This document shows, piece by piece, positions 7,602-14,163 of a stretch of 26,115 nt of DNA. This DNA is from Actinomycetota bacterium (lineage in GTDB: Bacteria; Actinomycetota; Thermoleophilia; Solirubrobacterales; Solirubrobacteraceae): assembly GCA_005888335.1 (NCBI GenBank), contig VAWY01000100.1, positions 1 through 26,115 of the forward strand. The letters run 5' to 3'. The position numbers were made by a program, and so were the translations under genes. The notes below the pieces were generated by a model, which was given only the letters and a program-made list of their open reading frames with translations, was not told where the DNA came from and searched no databases. The stretch's first letter is position 1. Every line of letters starts with the position of its first letter.

Positions 7602-8878
7602 CGCACCCCTCCCGGCTCGTAGAGCGCGCGCCGCCACCAGCGGCTGCGCAGGTACGCGAACGGCCCGACGACCATGCCGCGACGCTCCAGACGGGCGAGC
7701 TCGGCCGGCAGCGCCGTCGGCCGCCGGGCGTTCTTCGGCGAGCGCGGGCTCAGGACGTAGGCCAGCGCCCAGGGCGCGCGCGCAGAGACGTCGAGCACGC
7801 GCCCCGGGTGGTCGACGAGCGTCTTGGCGAGATAGGCCGACAGGCCGACGCCGTAGCTGTAGGCCTGGCGGCGCAGGCTGTCGTAGTCGGCGCGATGGCG
7901 GTGGCGCACGACGGCGGTGGGCTCGTAGACGAGACGGTGACCCGCCGCGATGACGTCGAAGAAGGCGGCGAGGTCGTCGCCGCCGCGGGCCGGGCTGCCC
8001 GCCCCGAGGGCCGGGTCGAAGCCGCCCAGCTCGCGCAGCGCCGCGGTCCGGAAGGCCATGTTCGCGCCGGAGCCGAAGACGCCCGCCGTGTACGGGTACA
8101 GCAGCGCGCCCGGCGGGCGGCGCCGGTCGAACACGCGGCGGTCGAAGCCCTTGGTGAACCCCCACATGGCGTCGACCCAGATCTGGGCGTCGGACTCGAG
8201 CTCGGCCGGCAGGACGAGGCCGGTCACGCAGGCGACGTCCGGGGCCACCTCGAAGGCCTTGGCCAGCTGGGCCAGCCAGGCGCGGTCCGGGACGGCGTCG
8301 TCGTCGGTGAAGGCCACGATCGCGCCGTCCGCCTCGGCGAGCCCGCGATTGTGGGCGAGCGCCAGCCCGTGGCGCGGCTCGCGCACGTAGCGGACCGGAT
8401 GCGCCGCTTCGGCGCGCTCGGCGACCAGCGAGCGCGCACCGTCGCCGCGCGAGCCGTTGTCGACGACGAGGACCTCGAAGCGCGGGTAGTCGAGCGCGAG
8501 CAGCGCGTCGAGCGTCGCGCCGAGCGTGCGCTCGCCGTCGCGGGTGGCGACGACCACGCTGGCCGCGGGGGCGCGCGCGAGGAACCGCGCGTGCTCGCGG
8601 CGGCAGCGCGGCGGGGCGCCGTCGGGCGCCGGCGGGCCGTCCGCGCGCAGGTGCGCCTCGATGCGCTCGCGCAGCGCGTCGGCGGCCCGCGCCGCGAGCC
8701 GGGCGCCGTCGGCCTCGCCGTCCAGCGGCAGCTCGACGACGCCGACCAGCTCGCCGTGCACGCGCACCGCCACCGCGGCGCCCGCGTAGGGCCGCCCGTC
8801 CGCCGCGTGCGCCGGGACGGCCGGCGCCGGCGCGTCCGGCTCGACGTCGAGCAGGCAGACCGGGCCGTGGTCAGCCAT
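7598..8878 (-). CDS. Glycosyltransferase family 2 with an extra N-terminal domain
   Basis: A 426-residue protein with ATG at 8878, overlapping the upstream FemAB-like gene by 8 bp. Residues 1-100 form a separate unassigned module (alternating strands such as AAVAVRVHGELVGVVELPL, then a helix). The GT2 domain starts at ASVVVATRDGERTL (about 106-119), with TDDDA (191-195) as the metal- and nucleotide-sugar-binding DxD, GSGANMAFR (269-277) and GGDDLAAFF (299-307), where the catalytic acidic pair is expected. A basic C-terminal region with aromatic residues may bind the membrane. GT2 enzymes transfer a sugar from a nucleotide donor, here probably to a lipid-linked acceptor. Its neighbours are another GT2, a FemAB-like transferase and a flippase, consistent with surface glycan assembly. 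Donor and acceptor cannot be read from sequence. Confidence 0.9.
   Translation of the reverse strand: MADHGPVCLLDVEPDAPAPAVPAHAADGRPYAGAAVAVRVHGELVGVVELPLDGEADGARLAARAADALRERIEAHLRADGPPAPDGAPPRCRREHARFLARAPAASVVVATRDGERTLGATLDALLALDYPRFEVLVVDNGSRGDGARSLVAERAEAAHPVRYVREPRHGLALAHNRGLAEADGAIVAFTDDDAVPDRAWLAQLAKAFEVAPDVACVTGLVLPAELESDAQIWVDAMWGFTKGFDRRVFDRRRPPGALLYPYTAGVFGSGANMAFRTAALRELGGFDPALGAGSPARGGDDLAAFFDVIAAGHRLVYEPTAVVRHRHRADYDSLRRQAYSYGVGLSAYLAKTLVDHPGRVLDVSARAPWALAYVLSPRSPKNARRPTALPAELARLERRGMVVGPFAYLRSRWWRRALYEPGGVR
7606..7613 (-). promoter_or_regulatory. Ribosome binding site deciding a CTG start
   Basis: On the minus strand GGGAGGGG lies inside the last codons of the upstream GT2 gene. 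Its GGAGG core ends six bases before CTG at 7601-7599. The CTG overlaps the GT2 stop as CTGA, matching the ATGA and GTGA overlaps elsewhere in the window. The only nearby conventional in-frame start, GTG at 7637, has no Shine-Dalgarno sequence. Confidence 0.55.
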
Positions 8879-9908
8879 CGTCGCGGAAGCGCAGGACTCG
8901 CTTGACCGCCGTGCGCACGGCGCGGTCGATCGCCGTCACCGGCACCGCCTCGGCGACGTACTCGGCGTACTCGCGCGGGCGCCCGCCGACGGCCTCCTTG
9001 AACTGGGCCAGCGACGGCGAGAAGCCGGTCTCCCCCATGTGGTACGTCCGGCACCCCGCCCGGCAGGCGTCCTCGATGGCCAGGCGATGGAGCAGGTAGG
9101 CGGCGCGCGTCGGACCGGCGACCTCGGCGTCGATCGCGCCGCGCGTGTAGTGGGCGTTGGCCGTCTGCAGGACGAGGATCGCCGCGGCGGGCCGGCCGTC
9201 GGCCGACCACGCGAGCCACAGCCGGGCGGCGCCGCCGAGGTCGGCGAGCAGGTGGCGCAGCTTGCCGGGCGGATCGCGCCGGCGCGCGCGTGCCCGCGCC
9301 AGCGCGGCAGGCTCGTGCTGGCGGCGCGCCCAGCGCTCGACCGAGCTCAGGAAGAGCTCGTAGAAGACCGGGACGCGGTGGCCGTCGGTGTCGAGCTCGA
9401 CGGTGACCCCGGCTCGCTCGGCGCGGCGCACGTGGTTGCGCGCCCGGCTGGAGAACCCGTGCTTCCAGACCGCGTCGAAGCCCTGTTCGAGGTCGACCAC
9501 GTGGGCGCGGCGCCGCAGCACGGTCACGCCGGGCGGTCGCGCTGCGGCCCAGACGCGGTGGTGCAGGGGGTTGGGGCGCACGCGGACGCTGAGGACGCCC
9601 GAGCTGCGCAGGTCGGTCAGGACGGCGCTGACCTCCTCGGTCCGCGCCGCCGGCCCGACGAGCCCCCCGAACCCCCACGCCGGCGGGAACGACGCCTCGA
9701 AGCCCGGTCGCCGGCGCGGTCGCACGAGCGGCAGGACCAGCCGCCGCCCGGAGCCGAAGTCGTACAGGCGGCTGACGTCGCGCGCGCCGGTGACCGCGCA
9801 CAGGCAGTCGGTCCACGCGGGCGTCTGCGTCACCAGGACGTCGGGGTCCGCCGCGGCGAGCTGCGCCCACGCGTCGCGCGGCGCCGGGGTGACGACCTCG
9901 ACGGTCAT
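8871..9908 (-). CDS. FemAB/GNAT-type acyltransferase (FemX-like)
   Basis: A 345-residue protein whose ATG at 9908 overlaps the upstream GT2 stop (ATGA, 9905-9908). FemAB/CelD signatures are present: RNHVRRAERAGVTVE (157-171) in the acceptor domain, SADGRPAAAILVL (235-247) as a core GNAT strand pair, and YHMGETGFSPSLAQFKEAVG (289-308), matching the C-terminal FemAB block with its conserved FK. FemAB proteins transfer amino acids from aminoacyl-tRNA to peptidoglycan peptides; relatives in polysaccharide clusters are thought to acylate glycans. Since both flanking genes are GT2 enzymes, decoration of the same glycan with an amino acid or acyl group is more likely here than cross-bridge synthesis. 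No signal peptide or membrane helix is seen, so it is cytoplasmic. Family firm, substrate inferred. Confidence 0.86.
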   Translation of the reverse strand: MTVEVVTPAPRDAWAQLAAADPDVLVTQTPAWTDCLCAVTGARDVSRLYDFGSGRRLVLPLVRPRRRPGFEASFPPAWGFGGLVGPAARTEEVSAVLTDLRSSGVLSVRVRPNPLHHRVWAAARPPGVTVLRRRAHVVDLEQGFDAVWKHGFSSRARNHVRRAERAGVTVELDTDGHRVPVFYELFLSSVERWARRQHEPAALARARARRRDPPGKLRHLLADLGGAARLWLAWSADGRPAAAILVLQTANAHYTRGAIDAEVAGPTRAAYLLHRLAIEDACRAGCRTYHMGETGFSPSLAQFKEAVGGRPREYAEYVAEAVPVTAIDRAVRTAVKRVLRFRDDG

Positions 9909-10825
9909 GCGGGCGCGGGCCGGACGCTGCCCACCACGTAGCCGGCCGTCGTGACGGCCAGCCCGCCGACGATCGCCGCGGCGCGCGTGAGCCCGAACCG
10001 ATCGCCGCGGGCGGCGTCGGCCAGCCCGCGCCCGACACCCGCGGGCAGCGTGCGCAGCGTGTAGGCGCGCTCCGAGGCCAGCCCGTCGCGGCTCCCGGCG
10101 AGCGCCGCGACGCGGGCTTTCGAGAGGCCCTCGGCGAAGCAGCGCGCGCGGAAGTAGCCCCACGTCGCGCGGTCGGCCGGGACGGCGTGGGCGACGCGGG
10201 CACCCGGCTCGAACATGAACGCGCCGCCGGGGATCCGCCGGGCGGCGCGGATGCACAGCTCGGTCTCCTCGCAGCCGGTCGGCCGCCGGCCCACCCGGCC
10301 GATCCCGTCGCGAAAGCCGCCGACGGCGTCGAGCACGTCGCGGCGCACCGACATGTTGGCGCCGAGGAGGTTGCGCACCACGGCGCGCCGGGTGGGCATC
10401 CCCGCGTAGCTGCAGCCGACGACCCAGTCGAACTCGGCGGGGAAGCCGGGCGGGCGGCCCGCGAGCCAGCGCGGCTCGATCGCGCCGCCCACGCCGAGCA
10501 CGCCCGCGTCGGCGTAGGGCGCGGTGAGGCGCTCGAGCCAGTCGTCCTGGGCGACGGCGTCGTCGTCGAGGAAGGCGACGATCTCGCCGCGCGTGGCCGC
10601 AACCCCGCTGTTGCGCGCGCCCGACAGGCCGCGGGACTCGTGGTTGGCGACGGCCGCGACGCCGTCGAGCTCGGCCGCCGCGCGCGCCAGCAGCGCCTCG
10701 TCGTGGTCGACGACGACCACCAGCTCGAGCGGCGGCGCCGTCTGCCGGCGCACCGAGGCGACGGCCGCCCGCAGGAGCGGCCACCGCTCGTCGGTGTACG
10801 CGCAGATGACCACCGAGACGGCCAC
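9905..10825 (-). CDS. Glycosyltransferase family 2
   Basis: A 306-residue protein and first gene of the five-gene minus-strand unit, starting at GTG 10825. The GT2 fold is clear: VSVVICAYTDERW (3-15), SRGLSGARNSG (64-74), FLDDDA (85-90) as the DxD site, GANMSVRR (155-162) and GCEETEL (184-190), where the catalytic acidic residues are expected. The C-terminus has a hydrophobic stretch (AAAIVGGLAVTTAGYVVGSV, 282-301) that looks like a single membrane anchor. It resembles cell-wall or capsule GT2 enzymes acting at the inner face of the membrane. A downstream in-frame start is possible, but the fold begins immediately after this GTG, so it cannot be far inside. The 80 bp upstream separates it from the GH16 gene and may hold the operon promoter, though no convincing promoter was seen. 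Confidence 0.9.
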   Translation of the reverse strand: MAVSVVICAYTDERWPLLRAAVASVRRQTAPPLELVVVVDHDEALLARAAAELDGVAAVANHESRGLSGARNSGVAATRGEIVAFLDDDAVAQDDWLERLTAPYADAGVLGVGGAIEPRWLAGRPPGFPAEFDWVVGCSYAGMPTRRAVVRNLLGANMSVRRDVLDAVGGFRDGIGRVGRRPTGCEETELCIRAARRIPGGAFMFEPGARVAHAVPADRATWGYFRARCFAEGLSKARVAALAGSRDGLASERAYTLRTLPAGVGRGLADAARGDRFGLTRAAAIVGGLAVTTAGYVVGSVRPAPA

Positions 10826-10846
10826 GATTCCGGACGATCGTGGCAG

Positions 10847-10859
10847 TGCGGGACCCGCA
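10847..10859 (-). terminator. Short hairpin downstream of GH16 gene
   Basis: TGCGGG and CCCGCA form an inverted repeat around a central A (effectively a 5-bp stem with a 3-nt loop), 47 bp past the GH16 stop and before the GT2 start. There is no T-tract, so it is only a weak terminator candidate separating the two minus-strand units. Confidence 0.25.
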
Positions 10860-10905
10860 GCCTCCGGGGAGATCGGTGCGGGTGCTCGTTACTCGCCGGG
10901 CGGCG

Positions 10906-11994
10906 CTACCGGTACGCGCGCACCCAGTCGACCAGCATGACCGCGGGCCAGGAGGTCGTGGCGTCCGGCGGCCCGGTCCACTCGTTGCCGACGGCGACGT
11001 TCAGCACGAGGTAGAACGGCCGCGTGAAGACCCAGCGCCCGCCGAGCGACGCGTAGGCGGCGGGCGTCAGCGGATCGCCGACCGGCTGGCCGTCGACCAG
11101 GAACCGGATCGAGCCCGCCCGCCACTCGACCGCATAGACGTGGAAGCCGTCGCTGTACGGCGCCCGCGAGCGGGCCATGCGCGCGTCCTCGACGTCGCGC
11201 GTGGGCGCGCCGGCCTGCGGCCCGTGGACCGTGCCCTGGTAGCCGAACGGATCCTGGCCGACGACCTCCATGACGTCGATCTCCCCGCTCGCCGGCCACT
11301 CGGTCGCACCGCCCTGATCGCCGCCGAGCAGCCAGAAGGCCGGCAGCAGCCCGCGCCCGGCGGGGACCTTGATGCGCGCCTCGATGCGCCCGAACCGCGG
11401 CTCGAACCGGTCGAGGGTGTGGATCCGCGCCGACGTGTACGCGGCGCCGCCGGCCGCCTGGCGCCGCGCGACGATGCGCAGGTGCCCGGCGCCGTCCAGC
11501 GCCGCGTTCGCGGTGCGGTTCGTGTACGTCTGCAGCTCGCCGGCCGTGCGGCCCCACCGGCCGATCGCGTAGCCCCACTTGTGGCGGTCGGGCGGCCGCC
11601 CCGCCGGGCCGGTGAACTCGTCGGACCACGCGGGCCGCGACTGCGGCCGCGCGGCGGTCGCCGCGACGCGGATCGTGCGCGCCAGCGTGATCGTCCGTCC
11701 CCCGATCTCGACGCGAGCCGAGAGCCGGTGCGGGCCGGCGGTGAGCGTGCCGGTGTCGAGCACGCCGTCGCGGCCGTAGCCGAAGGGCGCGCGGCGGTCG
11801 ACGTCGAGCACCCAGCCGTCGACCGCGAAGGCCACGCGGCGCAACGGGCCTGCCGAGCGGACCAGGAAGGGCACGTCGCCCGACACCGGCCGCGCGCCGT
11901 CCGGGGCGACGAGCTCGAGGCCGCTCGGCGCTGGATGCCCGGCGGACGCGGCGAGCGCCAGCGTCAGCAGCCCCGTGAGCCCGAGCGGCGGCAT
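10906..11994 (-). CDS. Secreted GH16 family beta-glucanase with N-terminal Ig-like domain
   Basis: A 362-residue protein starting at ATG 11994. A short hydrophobic signal peptide (about 1-19, ending near ASAGHPA) precedes an Ig-like all-beta domain (about 25-112; LVAPDGARPVSGDVPFLV onward). The GH16 catalytic domain spans about 120-362: W-SDEFTG start, GRIEARIKVPAGRGLLPAFW (202-221), the catalytic GEIDVME (237-243; nucleophile E238, acid/base E243) and a closing LVDWVRAYR strand. GH16 enzymes with this ExDxxE loop usually cut beta-1,3 or mixed beta-1,3/1,4 glucans. It is a close paralogue of the gene directly upstream (12047-13219) with a 52-bp gap, so probably co-transcribed. Possible roles are feeding on laminarin-like glucans or remodelling the cell's own matrix. 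Catalytic residues intact; substrate inferred. Confidence 0.92.
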   Translation of the reverse strand: MPPLGLTGLLTLALAASAGHPAPSGLELVAPDGARPVSGDVPFLVRSAGPLRRVAFAVDGWVLDVDRRAPFGYGRDGVLDTGTLTAGPHRLSARVEIGGRTITLARTIRVAATAARPQSRPAWSDEFTGPAGRPPDRHKWGYAIGRWGRTAGELQTYTNRTANAALDGAGHLRIVARRQAAGGAAYTSARIHTLDRFEPRFGRIEARIKVPAGRGLLPAFWLLGGDQGGATEWPASGEIDVMEVVGQDPFGYQGTVHGPQAGAPTRDVEDARMARSRAPYSDGFHVYAVEWRAGSIRFLVDGQPVGDPLTPAAYASLGGRWVFTRPFYLVLNVAVGNEWTGPPDATTSWPAVMLVDWVRAYR

Positions 11995-12046
11995 GGCGCC
12001 GATCGTGCCAGCCGCGCGCGGGCGCGTCGGGGGAGATCGCTCCGCG

Positions 12047-13219
12047 CTACCCGTACACGCGCACCCAGTCGACCAGCATCGTGGCCGGCCAGGGCGTGCT
12101 GGCGTCGGGCGGGCCGGTCCAGTCGTTGCCGACCGCCACGTTGAGCACGAGGAAGAACGGGCGGTTGAACACCCACCGTCCGCCTCGCGACGCGTAGCTC
12201 GCCGCCGTCACCGGCGGACCGATGGGCTGCCCGTCGACGAGGAACTGGATCGCGTTCTCGCGCCACTCGATGGCGTAGACGTGGAAGTCGTCGCTGAACG
12301 CGGTCGTCGCGCGCGACGACCGCTGCTCGGAGACGTCGGTGCTCGGCGACGCGTCGCGCGGGCCGTGGACCGTTCCGTACCAGGTGAACGGGTCGTCGCC
12401 GGGGATCTCCATGACGTCGATCTCTCCGGCCTGCGGCCACGTCGCGCCCTGGTCGAGGTCGTAGCCCAGCAGCCAGAACGCGGGCAGCAGCCCGCGGCCC
12501 GGCGGAACCTTGATGCGCGCCTCGATGCGCCCGAAGCGCGGCTCGAACCGGTCCTGCGTCTGGATGCGCGCGGAGGTGTATGCCGCGCCGCCGGACGACT
12601 CGCGCTGCGCCGTGATCCGCAGGTGCCCGGCGCCGTCGGTCGAGACGTTGGCCGGGCGATCCGTGTAGTCCTGCTGCTCACCGGCGCTGGCGCCCCAGCG
12701 GCCGAGGTCGTAGCCCCACTTCGCCGAGTCGGGGGGCGCGCCGGCCGGGCCGTTGAACTCGTCGGCCCACGCGGGCGCGGTCCCGGGCGCCGCGTCCTCG
12801 GCGGGCGTCACGTCCACCGGCGCGGCCGGCGTGGGCGGCGTCACTTCGCTGCGCGGCGGCGAGCCGGCGACCGGGCGGCGCACGCGGATCGCGCGCCGGA
12901 GCGTCAGCGTGCGCCCGCGCAGCCACACCCGGGCCGAGAGCCGGTGCGCTCCCGGGTCGAGCCCGGCGGTGTCGAGCAGGCCGGCGCGGCCGTAGGCGAA
13001 CGGCGGCCGCCGGTCGACGTCGCGCACGCGGCCGTCGACGGCGAAGGCGACTCGCCGGACGGCGCGTGCCGGGCGCACCAGGAAGTGGATCTTGCCGCTC
13101 ACCGACGCGCCGGCGCGCGGCGCGACCAGCCTGACGCGCGGCGCGGCGGCGGCGTGGGCGGCGAAGGCGCCGGATGCGGGCAGCACGAGGAGGCCGAGGA
13201 GGACCGGCAGGCGTGGCAC
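12047..13219 (-). CDS. Secreted GH16 family beta-glucanase with N-terminal Ig-like domain (paralogue)
   Basis: A 390-residue protein beginning at GTG 13219. The signal peptide is clear (MPRLPVLLGLLVLPASGAFA, cleavage near AHAAAA). An Ig-like domain covers about 28-114 and a Pro/Thr/Ala-rich linker about 115-148 (PPTPAAPVDVTP). The GH16 domain follows at about 150-390, with GRIEARIKVPPGRGLLPAFW (230-249) and catalytic GEIDVME (265-271; E266 and E271). The longer linker is the main difference from the downstream paralogue; the catalytic domains are alike across nearly their whole length, indicating tandem duplication. The GTG lacks a Shine-Dalgarno sequence but has TATGAC eight bases upstream, suggesting a leaderless transcript. 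The response-regulator gene ends 41 bp upstream on the same strand. Function as an extracellular beta-1,3-type glucanase is family knowledge. Confidence 0.92.
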   Translation of the reverse strand: MPRLPVLLGLLVLPASGAFAAHAAAAPRVRLVAPRAGASVSGKIHFLVRPARAVRRVAFAVDGRVRDVDRRPPFAYGRAGLLDTAGLDPGAHRLSARVWLRGRTLTLRRAIRVRRPVAGSPPRSEVTPPTPAAPVDVTPAEDAAPGTAPAWADEFNGPAGAPPDSAKWGYDLGRWGASAGEQQDYTDRPANVSTDGAGHLRITAQRESSGGAAYTSARIQTQDRFEPRFGRIEARIKVPPGRGLLPAFWLLGYDLDQGATWPQAGEIDVMEIPGDDPFTWYGTVHGPRDASPSTDVSEQRSSRATTAFSDDFHVYAIEWRENAIQFLVDGQPIGPPVTAASYASRGGRWVFNRPFFLVLNVAVGNDWTGPPDASTPWPATMLVDWVRVYG

Positions 13220-13227
13220 GGCGGGCC

Positions 13228-13233
13228 GTCATA
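13228..13233 (-). promoter_or_regulatory. -10-like element before GH16 gene (possible leaderless start)
   Basis: TATGAC on the minus strand lies exactly 8 nt before GTG 13219, and no Shine-Dalgarno is present. The last base departs from TANNNT. The spacing equals that of the two better cases at 14150 and 20305. It could give the GH16 pair its own promoter independent of the regulator upstream. Confidence 0.3.
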
Positions 13234-13260
13234 CCCGCGCGCCGCCGGTTCGGACCAGCG

Positions 13261-14031
13261 TCAGCCGGATGTCGTATTGCCGCGGGGCCCCAGGCTGCGC
13301 AGCGCGCGATCGAGCTCGCGCTCGTCGATGGCCGGCTGGTCCTGCTCGTCCGCCGACCGGCGCGCCTCCTCGCGCAGCCGCTCGGCCGCCTCCACCGCCT
13401 CCGCGCGCGTGTGGACGCCGAGCTTGCCCAGCACGTGCTTGACGTGCGACCGGACCGTCCCGGCCGCCAAGGCGAGGCGGTCGGCGATGTCGGTGGTCGA
13501 GGCGCCCTCGGACAGCAGGTCGAGGATCTGCCACTCGCGCGGCGTCAGCTCGCTCTCGGGCGATCGCCGGCGACGCCGCGTGCGCGAGAGGGCCCGCAGC
13601 TCCTTGACCAGACGGCGGGTCAGGCGTCGCGAGATGGCCGCCTCCCCCTCGGCGACGCCGCGAGCGGCCCGGATGATGGCGTCCGGCGGCACGTCCTTGC
13701 AGAGGAACCCGGCGGCGCCGGCCTGCAGCGCGAGCAGCGCGAGCTGGTCGTCGTGGCGCGCCGCGAGCACGAGGACGGGCAGGCCGGGGTGGCGCCGGGT
13801 GATGCGCAGCGTGGCCGTGACGCCGTCGACCTCCGGCATGTCGGCATCGATGACGACCACGTCGGGGTCGGCGTCGTCGGCGGCGCTGACGCCGGCGGCT
13901 CCGGTCGCGGCCTCGGCGGCGATCGTCATCGCGGGCGCCCGGCTCAGCGCCTCGCGCAGCGCGCGCCGGGCGGCCGGGTCGTCGTCGACCACGAGCACCC
14001 GGAGCGGAGGTGCCCCATCTGGGTCAGGCAT
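13261..14031 (-). CDS. NarL/LuxR-family response regulator
   Basis: A 256-residue protein from ATG 14031, preceded by GGAGGAG at 14041-14047 with a 9-nt spacer. The receiver domain (10-128) has the acidic cluster VVDDD (14-18), phospho-acceptor D62 in VVVIDADMP and the conserved Lys in FLCKD (K112). The position normally holding the switch Thr/Ser (end of the VLVL strand) is Ala90, so activation may be atypical. A basic linker (SRTRRRRR, 149-156) leads to a LuxR HTH (about 160-215; LTPREWQILDLLSEG, then TTDIADRLALAAGTVRSHVK). A charged tail of about 40 residues follows. No histidine kinase is adjacent, so it is an orphan here. The GH16 paralogues begin 41 bp downstream on the same strand and are candidate targets or co-transcribed genes. 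Class certain; signal unknown. Confidence 0.9.
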   Translation of the reverse strand: MPDPDGAPPLRVLVVDDDPAARRALREALSRAPAMTIAAEAATGAAGVSAADDADPDVVVIDADMPEVDGVTATLRITRRHPGLPVLVLAARHDDQLALLALQAGAAGFLCKDVPPDAIIRAARGVAEGEAAISRRLTRRLVKELRALSRTRRRRRSPESELTPREWQILDLLSEGASTTDIADRLALAAGTVRSHVKHVLGKLGVHTRAEAVEAAERLREEARRSADEQDQPAIDERELDRALRSLGPRGNTTSG

Positions 14032-14049
14032 TCGTGGTTTCTCCTCCAA

Positions 14050-14110
14050 GGCTCGACCCGGCTCGACGCTACCGGCCGCCGGGAGGGCTCCCCCGGGGGA
14101 AGATCCCCCT
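14050..14110. promoter_or_regulatory. Repeat-rich regulatory region upstream of the response regulator
   Basis: Two direct copies of GGCTCGAC occur at 14050-14057 and 14060-14067, one helical turn apart. A perfect 12-bp palindrome TCCCCCGGGGGA lies at 14089-14100, overlapped by a second inverted repeat (GGGGGA, AGA, TCCCCC; 14095-14109). A possible minus-strand -10, TAGCGT, is at 14071-14066, giving a leader of about 28 nt that contains the ribosome binding site. The region lies between divergent genes, so operators for either or both are possible. Confidence 0.35.
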
Positions 14111-14149
14111 GACGGCCGTTGCCCACCTAATTCGCCGGGGTAGGACTCG

Positions 14150-14155
14150 TACCCT
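14150..14155 (+). promoter_or_regulatory. -10 element for a probable leaderless mRNA
   Basis: TACCCT matches the actinobacterial TANNNT -10 pattern and ends 8 nt before GTG 14164, placing the predicted transcription start at or beside the start codon. No Shine-Dalgarno is present upstream of that GTG. No convincing -35 was found at 17 nt. Confidence 0.4.
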
Positions 14156-14163
14156 TTCCGCCA

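Noticed and set aside
4854..7622. A 922-codon open frame on the plus strand antisense to the PRTase/kinase/HAD gene
   Set aside because: Composition is Arg/Gly/Ala-dominated with no domain motif or hydrophobic pattern. Long open antisense frames are expected in DNA with very high third-position GC.
12678..13232. Frames within the GH16 gene on the same strand
   Set aside because: Out-of-frame Arg/Pro-rich translations; the overlapping frame has the signal peptide, Ig-like domain and catalytic motif.
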